From Altericroceibacterium indicum (lineage in GTDB: Bacteria; Pseudomonadota; Alphaproteobacteria; Sphingomonadales; Sphingomonadaceae): DNA of 64,000 bases. The translations under genes and the position numbers were made by a program. The notes under the pieces were generated by a model. It was not told where the DNA came from. It saw nothing but the letters and a program-made list of their open reading frames with translations, and did not search any database. Of the stretch, positions 31,585 to 40,236 are shown in pieces (position 1 is the first letter of the stretch; each line of letters starts with the position of its first letter). Location: positions 496,001 through 560,000 of the forward strand of contig NZ_WTYQ01000001.1 in assembly GCF_009828105.1 (NCBI RefSeq), given 5' to 3'.

Positions 31585-32073
31585 TCACAGGTTAATGTCG
31601 TCCCGGAAACCGTTGACCACCTCAGAATAGACAGCGCGTTTGAATGGCACGATCAGATCGGGCAGGGTTTCGGCCTCCACCCATTTCCATTCGCAGAATT
31701 CTGCCGGATCATGGGCTTCGAGATTGATGTCATCATCCGTGCCGGTAAAGCGGGCGAGATACCAGATCTGACGCTGGCCGATATATTTTCCACCCCACAA
31801 TTTGCCCTTCAGTTCAGATGGCAAGTCATAGAATATCTCGCTGTCGAGCCGGGTAATGAGTTCCACATCATCGCGGGTCGCACCGGTTTCTTCCTCCAGC
31901 TCGCGATAGGCCGCATCTGATGGTTCTTCACCCTTGTCGACACCGCCTTGCGGCATCTGCCACCAGTCGCCTTCCCGATTATCGATCCGCTTGCCGACAA
32001 AGACTTGTCCCTCTTCATTAACCAGCATGATCCCAACGCAGGGCCGGTAATCGAGTGGGTTTCGCTCGTTCAT
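31585..32073 (-). CDS. rppH: RNA pyrophosphohydrolase RppH
   Basis: Removes pyrophosphate from mRNA 5' ends to start decay. The 162-residue Nudix hydrolase opens with YRPCVGIMLVN and KRIDNREGDWWQMPQGGVDKGEE, and carries the Nudix box GGVDKGEEPSDAAYRELEEETG (within 43-66). Matches alphaproteobacterial RppH. Its ATG overlaps the stop of the upstream hydrolase by one base, so the two are cotranscribed. Confidence 0.95.
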   Translation of the reverse strand: MNERNPLDYRPCVGIMLVNEEGQVFVGKRIDNREGDWWQMPQGGVDKGEEPSDAAYRELEEETGATRDDVELITRLDSEIFYDLPSELKGKLWGGKYIGQRQIWYLARFTGTDDDINLEAHDPAEFCEWKWVEAETLPDLIVPFKRAVYSEVVNGFRDDINL

Positions 32074-33020
32074 CAGAGACGCTCCAAAGTGTTTTTCAAT
32101 GCACCCAAAATCGCCAGAAGGTCTTTCTGGGCGCTTGGGATAGCTTTCCGTAAATTCGCAAAGGCGTGAATATTTCCGGACATTTCGAGATAAGTGACAT
32201 CGCAGCCCGCCTGGATCAACCGTGCTGCGAAATTACGCCCAGAATCTCGCAAGGGGTCCAGTCCGGCCGTTGCCAAAATCGTCGGCGGTGTGTTTTCCAA
32301 GGGCCCAAGGATTGGTAGATTCCGGCGGTCCCCAGGGGTTGGGTTATAACATTCAGTGAACCATTTCATCGCACGGCTAGTAAGCAGATAGCCTTCGCCA
32401 AATTCGGTGTAAGAAGGGTGGCCGGCGATATCGTCAGTCAGAGGATAGAGCGGAACCTGTGCGATGACCGGAACGGTGGCCGGTTGGAGCATCAGCGATT
32501 GCGTGGTCACAAGTGTGAGATTGCCACCTGCACTGTCACCCATCGGGATCAACCCGGTGACAACTCTGCCAAGTGCGGTGGGGCTTCCCGCGGCCCAGCG
32601 CGCGGCCGCTTCAACATCGTCTGGCGCTGCCGGGAAAGGGTTTTCTGGAGCCAGTCGATAATCAACCGACAGAACCGGCAAATCTGTGCGCAGGGCTATC
32701 TCGGTGCAAAGGTTGTGATAGGAATCGAGATCGCCAATCACAAAACCGCCGCCATGGATGAACAGGATCACCGGGCCGGGTGCGCGCACATCGCGTGCAT
32801 CATAGAGGCGGAGAGGAATATCTCCCGCCGGACCAGGGCAAGCGAGGTCTTCAATCACCGCCAAATCATGCGCAGGCAGCTCTACCAGTTCCTGCATGCC
32901 ATCCATCGCCCTGCGCGCCTGATCAAGCGGTAAAGTATCCAATGGTGGTTGTTCAGATGCAGCCATCATTTTCAACACAGCAGCCACATCAGGGCGAACA
33001 AACGGTGTTTCATCAGGCAT
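32073..33020 (-). CDS. Alpha/beta hydrolase, HSL-like esterase
   Basis: 315-residue esterase or lipase-like enzyme. The oxyanion motif HGGGFVIGD and nucleophile motif GDSAGG mark the hormone-sensitive-lipase group. Catalytic Asp and His are likely in LDPLRD and NIHAF. The start ATG at 33020 has GGGAG six bases upstream; an ATG two codons earlier overlaps that site. Coupled to rppH downstream. Substrate unknown. Confidence 0.9.
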   Translation of the reverse strand: MPDETPFVRPDVAAVLKMMAASEQPPLDTLPLDQARRAMDGMQELVELPAHDLAVIEDLACPGPAGDIPLRLYDARDVRAPGPVILFIHGGGFVIGDLDSYHNLCTEIALRTDLPVLSVDYRLAPENPFPAAPDDVEAAARWAAGSPTALGRVVTGLIPMGDSAGGNLTLVTTQSLMLQPATVPVIAQVPLYPLTDDIAGHPSYTEFGEGYLLTSRAMKWFTECYNPTPGDRRNLPILGPLENTPPTILATAGLDPLRDSGRNFAARLIQAGCDVTYLEMSGNIHAFANLRKAIPSAQKDLLAILGALKNTLERL

Positions 33021-33090
33021 AGTCATCTCCCTTTAAAGCGAAGGTAAGTGCGCTGGCGGCACATTTCCATGACGCTTGGTGGATTGATTG

Positions 33091-33750
33091 TCATTCACAT
33101 GTTTCTGTTGCGGTGTGTGGACCAGAAGTTGCAAAAAATTGCGCTGAGCAAAGCGCCCATGCGGTGCCTCCAAGCCATCCGGCCATCACGTCGCTCACAT
33201 AATGAACGCCCAGCCACACCCGGCTGAAAGCGACAAGAAAACTGAGGGCGACGGCGGTACACACCAGAAATTTTCGCAGAATCGGTGTGTTTACGAAGGG
33301 GGTAAAAGCGAGCGTCAAGGCAAGAGCGACCAAAGCTGCGTTAAAAGAGTGCCCGCTGGGAAAGCTGGGGCCACCAGCATGAGTAAGCTGGCCAAGAATA
33401 TCGGGCCTTGCCCGTTCGACCGAGTATTTCACTGCAGTTTCGGCTAACCAACCGCTCAGGATGATCATTGCCAGTATCGCTGCCTGCCGTTTCTGATGGA
33501 GCAGGACCAGCGCGGTAATGCCGATGAGAGCAGCGATATTGCGTAAGGCTACGCCGCCCATGGCGGTGATGTCACGCATGGTTTCCTGGAGCACTGGAGG
33601 CGATGTGCCTATTGGTCTGATCCACATGGCAAGACCGTCAAGCGGAGCACTGTGTCCGGTGATGACCAGAGCTGCAATAGAGGCAAAACCTAAGCCACAG
33701 AGAAGGGCGGGCAATTGAAACTGGCCGTATGAAGCCTTCCTCTCTGGCAA
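33091..33750 (-). CDS. PAP2 family membrane phosphatase
   Basis: 219-residue membrane protein with about five helices. The three phosphatase motifs are KYSVERARP, PSGH and SRVWLGVHYVSDV, complete for a PAP2 acid phosphatase such as undecaprenyl pyrophosphate or phosphatidate phosphatase. The start is TTG 33750, with AGAGAG upstream, an uncommon but plausible start. Confidence 0.88.
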   Translation of the reverse strand: MPERKASYGQFQLPALLCGLGFASIAALVITGHSAPLDGLAMWIRPIGTSPPVLQETMRDITAMGGVALRNIAALIGITALVLLHQKRQAAILAMIILSGWLAETAVKYSVERARPDILGQLTHAGGPSFPSGHSFNAALVALALTLAFTPFVNTPILRKFLVCTAVALSFLVAFSRVWLGVHYVSDVMAGWLGGTAWALCSAQFFATSGPHTATETCE

Positions 33751-33847
33751 ATTCGCTCTCTCTTAGTCCGGCTTCGCTCTTGAGGGAACCACAGCGGTGC
33801 GTTTCCTGTTCCCTGATATATCGTAAACCTTTATCCCCGGAGAGACC

Positions 33848-35239
33848 ATGCCCAAGCCACAGATCGTCTGGTTCAGACGGGACCTTCGATTGCGTGATCA
33901 GCCGGCACTTTACGCGGCAGCGCAACGGGGGCCGATTATCCCAGTCTATGTGCTTGATGATGAACGGGCGGGGGACCGAAAGCTGGGCGGAGCATCACGC
34001 TGGTGGCTGCATCATAGTCTGGAATCGCTGGCTACCGGACTGGCACGCCACAACGCAAAACTCACGCTTTTGCGCGGGGATTGCGTTGAAAAGCTGAGCG
34101 AATTGGCTGAGGCAGTGGGCGCCGAGACGGTCCATGCAATCAGCCATTACGAACCTTGGTGGCGAAAGGCGGAAGAGGAACTGGCTGATCGGCTCGAACT
34201 GGATCTGTATGATGGCAATTATCTGATGCCGCCGGGTTCCGTGACGACCGGTTCTGGCGGAACTTACAAGATTTTCACCCCGTTTTACAAAGCCTTGCAG
34301 AAAGCTCTTCCGACTTTCGATCCATTGGAGGAGCCCAGCTTTACCCTGCCGGATAGCTGGCCGCAGTCCGACCGATTAGAGGATTGGGACTTGCTGCCGA
34401 CCAAGCCCGATTGGGCGGCTGGCTTGCGTAAAACATGGGAAGTGGGCGAAGGTGCTGCGCATGAAAAGCTTTCTTATTTCAGTGATATAGCAAGTGATTA
34501 TGAGAAGGGCCGGAACTTGCCTTCGGTTGAAGGCACATCGCGCCTGTCGCCCCATTTGCATTGGGGGGAAATCTCTCCGGCGCAGGTCTGGAAAGCACTG
34601 GAAGGCAAACGCGGGCAGGGTGTGGAAGTGTTCCGTTCCGAGCTGATCTGGAGAGATTTTGCGCAGAATATTCTATTCCAGTTTCCGCATTATCCTGAGG
34701 AAAATTATCGTGAGCGTTACGATGGCCTGGAGTGGCGCAATCCCAACCGTGGACATCTGATTGAAGAGGATCTGAAGGCCTGGCAGCAAGGGCAGACGGG
34801 CTATCCCATCGTTGATGCCGGAATGCGCCAATTATGGGCCACCGGATGGATGCATAATCGCGTGCGCATGATCGTGGCGAGCTTTCTAATCAAGCATTTA
34901 CTGATTGATTGGCGGCATGGCGAAAAATGGTTCTGGGATACGCTGGTGGATGCGGATTACGCGAGTAATGGCACCAATTGGCAGTGGGTTTCCGGCACTG
35001 GCGTAGACACGCAGCTTTATACCCGCATCATGGCGCCACTGTCGCAAAGCGCCAAATTCTCAGCAGAAAATTATATTCGTGAATGGGTGCCTGAACTGGC
35101 TCATCTATCTGATGAAGATATCCACGATCCGTCTGCGGAGAAACGCCCAGAGAGTTACCCAGAGCGACTGATCGAACACACAGAGGGACGTGAAAGGGCT
35201 TTAAACGCCTATAAAGCGATGAAGGCTGCCGAGGATTGA
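33848..35239 (+). CDS. phrB: Deoxyribodipyrimidine photolyase
   Basis: Repairs UV-made pyrimidine dimers with light. The 463 residues start with WFRRDLRLRD, the antenna domain, then the FAD domain with GTSRLSPHLHWGEISP, GWMHNRVRMIVASFLIKHLLIDW and DADYASNGTNWQWVSGTG, near-signature for class I CPD photolyases. The ATG follows CGGAGAGACC. Divergent from the PAP2 gene. Confidence 0.95.
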   Translation: MPKPQIVWFRRDLRLRDQPALYAAAQRGPIIPVYVLDDERAGDRKLGGASRWWLHHSLESLATGLARHNAKLTLLRGDCVEKLSELAEAVGAETVHAISHYEPWWRKAEEELADRLELDLYDGNYLMPPGSVTTGSGGTYKIFTPFYKALQKALPTFDPLEEPSFTLPDSWPQSDRLEDWDLLPTKPDWAAGLRKTWEVGEGAAHEKLSYFSDIASDYEKGRNLPSVEGTSRLSPHLHWGEISPAQVWKALEGKRGQGVEVFRSELIWRDFAQNILFQFPHYPEENYRERYDGLEWRNPNRGHLIEEDLKAWQQGQTGYPIVDAGMRQLWATGWMHNRVRMIVASFLIKHLLIDWRHGEKWFWDTLVDADYASNGTNWQWVSGTGVDTQLYTRIMAPLSQSAKFSAENYIREWVPELAHLSDEDIHDPSAEKRPESYPERLIEHTEGRERALNAYKAMKAAED

Positions 35240-35270
35240 TTGCGCGCCAAAAACACGCGAGCGAGTGAAA

Positions 35271-35984
35271 TTATTCCACCCGCTCACGATGGGCTACAGG
35301 GAAATCTTCCTGCATCAATGCAACGATCCGATCGGCCACCACTTCAGGTGCTTTGACCGTTTGGGGGTCTTCACCCGGATAGGCCTTGGCGCGCATCTGT
35401 GTGCGGGTGGCACCGGGGTCGAGGATCGCCACGCGAACGTTTGAAATGCGTTCCACTTCCTGCGCATGGCAGGACAGAAGCGTGTCGAATGCAGCCTTGG
35501 TTGCGCCATAGGCTCCCCAATAGGGACGAGGCGTAGCGCCAACCGAACTGGTAAGGCCGACGATCCGGCCTTTGTCAGCGCGTTTCAGCAGAGGATCGAA
35601 AGCGGCCAACAGGGCCTGCGTTGCCAGGACGTTGAGCGTCAGCGCTTGATTGAAGCCTTTTGGCTCGATCTGGATAACCGGGGTCAGTACGGGCAGGTTG
35701 GCCGCATTGATGACCAGCATGTCGAGCTTGTCCCACCGTTCACCCACAGCTTGCGCGAGGCGAGAAATGCTTTCGCTTTCAGTGAGGTCAAGCGGGGCAA
35801 TGGTGGCGGTGCCACCCAGAGCGAAGATTTCTTCTTCGATCTTTTCAAGGTCCGCAGCCTTGCGCGCTGTCAGAACGACATGCGCACCAGCCGCCGCCAG
35901 CGCCTTGGCTGTTGCCGCGCCGATACCACGGCTGGCACCTGTCACAACTGCAATCTGACCTTCAAACACTTGTGCTTCAGCCAT
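35271..35984 (-). CDS. Short-chain dehydrogenase/reductase after purF
   Basis: 237-residue SDR. TGASRGIGAA, INAANLP in place of NNAG, and the catalytic YGATK (in YWGAYGATKAA) are seen. Its ATG is within the purF stop region (ATGGCTGA, 8 bp overlap), an arrangement that recurs in alphaproteobacteria. Substrate unknown; a role next to purine synthesis is not implied by the sequence itself. The N-terminal MAEAQVFEGQIAVVTG fits the start. Confidence 0.88.
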   Translation of the reverse strand: MAEAQVFEGQIAVVTGASRGIGAATAKALAAAGAHVVLTARKAADLEKIEEEIFALGGTATIAPLDLTESESISRLAQAVGERWDKLDMLVINAANLPVLTPVIQIEPKGFNQALTLNVLATQALLAAFDPLLKRADKGRIVGLTSSVGATPRPYWGAYGATKAAFDTLLSCHAQEVERISNVRVAILDPGATRTQMRAKAYPGEDPQTVKAPEVVADRIVALMQEDFPVAHRERVE

Positions 35985-37455
35985 GTACTTTGGTCCCGGC
36001 AGAGAGCGGAAGCTGCGGCGAATTGCCTTCGCGTTCCATCAGATCGGTCAGCTTGGTGGGGTAATCGCCGGTGAAGCAGGCATCGCAATATTGCGGGCAG
36101 CTATCATTGCGTTCTTCAAGGCCCACCGCACGGTAAAGCCCGTCAATCGACACAAAGGCCAGGCTGTCTGCCTGAATGAATTCGGCCATCGCGGCAACAT
36201 CCATCCGGCCTGCCAGAAGCTTGGAGCGTTCAGGCGTATCCACACCATAATAGCAGCCATAGCCGGTGGGGGGGCTGGCGACGCGGAAATGCACTTCCTT
36301 GGCCCCGGCATCGCGCATCATTTGCACAATCTTGAGGCTGGTGGTGCCGCGCACGATGGAATCGTCAATCAGGACGATCTTCTTGCCTTCCACCAGCAGG
36401 CGGTTGGCATTGTGTTTGCGCTTCACGCTGGAATGGCGAACACCGTCTGATGGTTGAATAAAGGTCCGGCCGACATAATGCGAACGGATGATACCCAATT
36501 CAAACGGGATGCCGGATTGCTGCGAATAGCCGATCGCTGCAGGCACGCCGCTATCGGGCACCGCCACCACCAGGTCGGCATCGACCGGGCTTTCCATCGC
36601 GAGCTGAACGCCGATCTGCTTGCGCGATTCATAGACCGAGCGCTTGTTGAAGATCGAATCCGGGCGGCTGAAATAGACATGTTCGAAAATGCACGGGCGC
36701 GAAGGCACGGTGCCGAAGGGATGGTGTGAAGTGATGTTGCCGTCAAAGTCGACGCTGATCAATTCACCTGGTGCCACCGGGCGGAGGAATTCCGCGCCCA
36801 CAACATCAAGCGCCACGGTTTCACTGGCGAAAACAATGGCTCCACCAATCTTGCCCATCACCAGCGGTCGAATGCCCAGTGGGTCGCGGCAGGCAATCAT
36901 GCCTTCTGGCGTGGTGCAGATGAGCGAATAGGCCCCTTCCACCATCCGCAAGGCATCGACAAATTTATCGAGAATGGTCGGGTAACGGCTGGTAGCGGTC
37001 AGGTGAATGATAACTTCCGTGTCCGATGTGGACTGGAAGATCGCACCCTTGCGCACCAATTCGCGCCGCAATGCCATTGCGTTGGAGATATTGCCATTAT
37101 GCGCCACGGCGAAACCGCCGCTGGCCAGTTCGGCATAGAGCGGTTGCACATTGCGCAGGCCTGAGCCGCCAGTGGTGGCATAGCGCACATGGCCAACCGC
37201 CATATCGCCGGGCAATTCTGCAAGGGATTCTCCGGAAGCAAAATTATCCGCCACATGGCCCATGCCACGTCGCGTATAAAATTCCGTTCCGTCGAAGCTG
37301 GTCATTCCGACCGCTTCTTGTCCGCGATGCTGCAGAGCGTGGAGGCCGAGGGCGCAGATGACAGATGCGTCGGTTGCGCCGATTACGCCGAAAACGCCAC
37401 ATTCTTCGTGGAGCTTGTCGCCGTCATGATCAAGTAAAGGATGGGTAAGATTCAT
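35977..37455 (-). CDS. purF: Amidophosphoribosyltransferase PurF
   Basis: First committed step of purine synthesis, adding ammonia from glutamine to PRPP. From ATG 37455 the protein has 492 residues; an 18-residue leader precedes CGVFGVIG, whose cysteine (Cys19) becomes the N-terminal nucleophile. The PRPP-binding loop VLIDDSIVRGTTS and the four cysteine-type iron-sulfur region near the end (CYYGVDTP and CDACFTGDYP) are seen. A GTG at 37485 is an alternative start. Overlaps the following SDR by 8 bp. Confidence 0.95.
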   Translation of the reverse strand: MNLTHPLLDHDGDKLHEECGVFGVIGATDASVICALGLHALQHRGQEAVGMTSFDGTEFYTRRGMGHVADNFASGESLAELPGDMAVGHVRYATTGGSGLRNVQPLYAELASGGFAVAHNGNISNAMALRRELVRKGAIFQSTSDTEVIIHLTATSRYPTILDKFVDALRMVEGAYSLICTTPEGMIACRDPLGIRPLVMGKIGGAIVFASETVALDVVGAEFLRPVAPGELISVDFDGNITSHHPFGTVPSRPCIFEHVYFSRPDSIFNKRSVYESRKQIGVQLAMESPVDADLVVAVPDSGVPAAIGYSQQSGIPFELGIIRSHYVGRTFIQPSDGVRHSSVKRKHNANRLLVEGKKIVLIDDSIVRGTTSLKIVQMMRDAGAKEVHFRVASPPTGYGCYYGVDTPERSKLLAGRMDVAAMAEFIQADSLAFVSIDGLYRAVGLEERNDSCPQYCDACFTGDYPTKLTDLMEREGNSPQLPLSAGTKVHG

Positions 37456-37582
37456 GTGTCCCGCTTGGGTCTCTGAATGAGGCACCCCCTTGGCGATATT
37501 ACGCTGAAATTACAAGTCTAGCGGTATGTTTTGTGCAACCGGGTTCGCGACAGACGCCTTTCAACGCAGACAAATGGCTCGG

Positions 37583-38761
37583 TTATGCGGCCTTCAACGC
37601 TGCTGCGCGGTTCAGCAAATTCGCTATTTTCGGGACGATTCTGGGCAAGGTGAATTCTTTTTCCACTTTTGCCTTTCCTGCATTGCCAATCTTTCGGCGC
37701 AAATCGGCATCTTCAAGCAGGGCGTTTAGTGCGCTGCACCATTCTTCCTCGTTTGAGGCAAGAAAGCCGTTGACCCCATGTTCTATGATCTCTCCCTGTG
37801 CGCCGAGAGGCGATGCGATGACCGGAACGCCGCAGGCCATATATCGCATGATCTGATAGCCACTGGCGGCTTCGCCAAGCGGGCCATTCTCCAACGGGGC
37901 GAGGGCCACATCCATAGCGGTAATCTGATCGGTTTCAGCACCGGGAGTGCGCGGGTGATAATCCAGAAAGCCACAGCGTGATCGGCCTGCTCGGGCGCCG
38001 ACCACTCTGGCAACGGCGTTCTTTTGGGTGAAGATTGGACTGAGCGAACGGAACAAAGGTTCTGCCTCGCGGGTCCAGGCAGGCGCAGTGCCAATCCATC
38101 CTACCCGCAATTTGCAGTCAGCATGGCTGCGCTGGACAGGGTTTACGGTGCAGGGGGTGATCGCGGTTGGCATGACTTCGACCCAAGTAGCCCCGGCCTG
38201 TTTGGCGCGTTCCATCATGTGAGAATTGCCCGCCATCACCAATGTAGCATTTCTCATCATTTGCGTGGCTTTATCGGAGAACATATTCCGCAGAACGCTG
38301 CTCTCATTCTGGCTCTGTAGTTGAAGATCCATGTCCCCCAGATCGGTGATGATCGGGATATTGGCGGGGAGCAGGAATTTCTCAGCCAGCCATGGCATAT
38401 GAGGGAGCGCTTCCTTTTCGATCCACACCAGATCGATATCGTCCCGCAGATGGCGTAAGGAATGAAACCGCTTGTTCAGGCTGCTGGCGAGTGTTTGCCC
38501 ACCGTCATATGCGCAATGTTTGAGGGAGCGCGGCGGTGGGCCATAAAATGGTAGAACTTCGCAGTGAATATTTTCCCGTTTGAGCGCATGAACATATTGC
38601 AAAATGCGGCGCTGGGAGGTTCTGTTGCCGCAATCGCTGTGGAGCAGGATCATGACATGCAAAGGGCGCGACTTCGGCAGATCGGCACGCGCTACAACAG
38701 GGTGTTCGCCCCCGAAATTGTCAGCCAGTGTTTGGCTGCCTGTATCACTGAAAAAATCCAT
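37583..38761 (-). CDS. Glycosyltransferase, GT4-like
   Basis: 392-residue GT-B type enzyme. The N-terminal half carries HVMILLHSDCGNRTSQRRILQYVHALKRENIHCEVLPFYGPP, and the C-terminal half YQIMRYMACGVPVIASPLGAQGEIIEHGVNGFLASNEEEW, the GT4 donor-sugar region. No membrane segments. Likely adds a sugar to a surface polymer or lipid. It stands alone; no polysaccharide cluster is seen nearby. Confidence 0.85.
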   Translation of the reverse strand: MDFFSDTGSQTLADNFGGEHPVVARADLPKSRPLHVMILLHSDCGNRTSQRRILQYVHALKRENIHCEVLPFYGPPPRSLKHCAYDGGQTLASSLNKRFHSLRHLRDDIDLVWIEKEALPHMPWLAEKFLLPANIPIITDLGDMDLQLQSQNESSVLRNMFSDKATQMMRNATLVMAGNSHMMERAKQAGATWVEVMPTAITPCTVNPVQRSHADCKLRVGWIGTAPAWTREAEPLFRSLSPIFTQKNAVARVVGARAGRSRCGFLDYHPRTPGAETDQITAMDVALAPLENGPLGEAASGYQIMRYMACGVPVIASPLGAQGEIIEHGVNGFLASNEEEWCSALNALLEDADLRRKIGNAGKAKVEKEFTLPRIVPKIANLLNRAAALKAA

Positions 38762-38873
38762 TCCGTATCAAAGCCTCTGTTTATATCAGCTTGTACCTTA
38801 AAGCATAATATACTGAAGAAGCGTTATCGCACTGGAATGTAAGAGTATTTATAAAAAGCCTGTACTGGTATTG

Positions 38874-39365
38874 CTACTTATCGGCGCTGGGGTTGCCTTG
38901 TGGCAGTGGCAATTGATGGGTGTTCTTCAGCTCAAGCAAAGTTGCGGTGGAGCGAACATCTTCAACGCCGGGCAATTCAAGCAGAACATTCAGAGTGAAT
39001 TCCTGATACCAGCTGATGCTGGGAGCCAGCACTTTGATCATCACATCCATTTCGCCAAACAGAGTATAGGCTTCGGTGATTTCGGGAATAGCGCTCAGGG
39101 CTTTGGAAAAACGCGCATACATCTCTGTGTTCATGCGCGTCATTTTGAGTTGCGCGAAGATATAGATGCTGTCGCCAAACTTCTCCCGATCGAGAATGGC
39201 GACCTGGCCTTTGATATAGCCGTCTTCGCGTAAGCGTTGCATTCGCCGCCAGCAAGGAGATTGAGACAGACCTACATGTTCCGCAATTTCGCTTGAAGAT
39301 TCCGACGCATCCATTTGCAGGCGTTCAAGAATCCTGAGATCAAGCCTGTCGAGATCAGACGTCAC
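38874..39365 (-). CDS. Lrp/AsnC family regulator
   Basis: 163-residue regulator. N-terminal helix-turn-helix LDLRILERLQMDASESSSEIAEHVGLSQSPCWRRMQRLREDGYIKG, then the RAM ligand domain (ALSAIPEITEAYTLFGEMDVMIKV). Starts at GTG 39365, with GGGAG about nine bases upstream. Neighbour to the MarR gene in the same direction. Ligand and targets are unknown. Confidence 0.9.
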   Translation of the reverse strand: MTSDLDRLDLRILERLQMDASESSSEIAEHVGLSQSPCWRRMQRLREDGYIKGQVAILDREKFGDSIYIFAQLKMTRMNTEMYARFSKALSAIPEITEAYTLFGEMDVMIKVLAPSISWYQEFTLNVLLELPGVEDVRSTATLLELKNTHQLPLPQGNPSADK

Positions 39366-39517
39366 AAATTATGCTCCCAATGGCATGTTTATACAAAGCC
39401 AATGTAGCAGGTGAGGCTATTGAACAGGTTTCGCAAGCTGTCCGGCTCTTTTTCCGCATGGCTGTGCCATGATTGAACAGCAAATTTGCCAAGCACTTGC
39501 GACGCGTGGGCGGGTAT

Positions 39518-39976
39518 TCAGTTTCTCTCGCGATCTACCGCAGTCGCAATAATTTCTAGTGAATGGCTTAATTCGTCTCTCTGCTTTTGGCTGAGATTTG
39601 CGGTGATTTTGCCGAAATAGCCTTCGCGCTCCACGCGCACTTTGCTGAACAGTGCTTTGCCGCTTTCCGTGGGCATGATGATCTGGCGCTTCCGGCTGCC
39701 TTCGGCGAATTCTCTTTCGACCATCCCCTTGTCGAGCAGAGCTTTCACCGCGCGGCTGATTTCGGCCCCGTCAATCTCTGCGGACTGGCTGAGGTTTGCG
39801 CCTGTGGTCGGACCGAAAGTGCAGATAAACGCCAGAACCCGCCATTGGGCGACAGACATTCCAAACTGTTCCTGAAGGCTGCGCGAACTGACGCGATCGA
39901 TCATCTTTGCCAGCAGCAAAAGACGATGCGGCAGCTGGTTAGCTCCAAAGAGATTCCATGTTTCAGGCAGTGTCAT
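39518..39976 (-). CDS. MarR family regulator
   Basis: 152 residues from ATG 39976. The winged-helix pattern is QWRVLAFICTFGPTTGANLSQSAEIDGAEISRAVKALLDKGMVEREFAEGSRKRQIIMPTESG, the MarR layout. The longer frame to 40414 runs over the receptor promoter and has no match. It is divergent from the TonB receptor-CocE hydrolase pair, with AT-rich inverted repeats between, so it likely controls those genes. Ligand unknown. Confidence 0.88.
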   Translation of the reverse strand: MTLPETWNLFGANQLPHRLLLLAKMIDRVSSRSLQEQFGMSVAQWRVLAFICTFGPTTGANLSQSAEIDGAEISRAVKALLDKGMVEREFAEGSRKRQIIMPTESGKALFSKVRVEREGYFGKITANLSQKQRDELSHSLEIIATAVDRERN

Positions 39977-40042
39977 CGTGCCATTTTGCTGCCTGCTGAG
40001 AGGAATGAATGCAAGTTCAAAATCGTGTATTAAGTAAAAAAG

Positions 40043-40063
40043 ATGATCAATCATGATAATTGA
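40043..40063. promoter_or_regulatory. Candidate MarR operator upstream of TonB receptor
   Basis: ATGAT at 40043-40047 and ATCAT at 40050-40054 form a near-palindrome; overlapping it, TCAAT at 40047-40051 and ATTGA at 40059-40063 form a second pair of inverted arms. This AT-rich stretch is in the 260-bp divergent promoter. Binding by the adjacent MarR is inferred. Confidence 0.4.
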
Positions 40064-40236
40064 GTGAGAGAGAACATCCGATGTCGTTACATATAATCTT
40101 GACTCCTCAACGAAGTTGACCGAGGCTGCGCATTCGGAAGACCAACCTTGAAAGGCGGCTTCCGGGGAAAAGGCGTCCGGCTCAATCCTGGGGCCGTAAA
40201 ACCGAGCGGGCGTAGACCTGCATGAAGGAGGGAGAG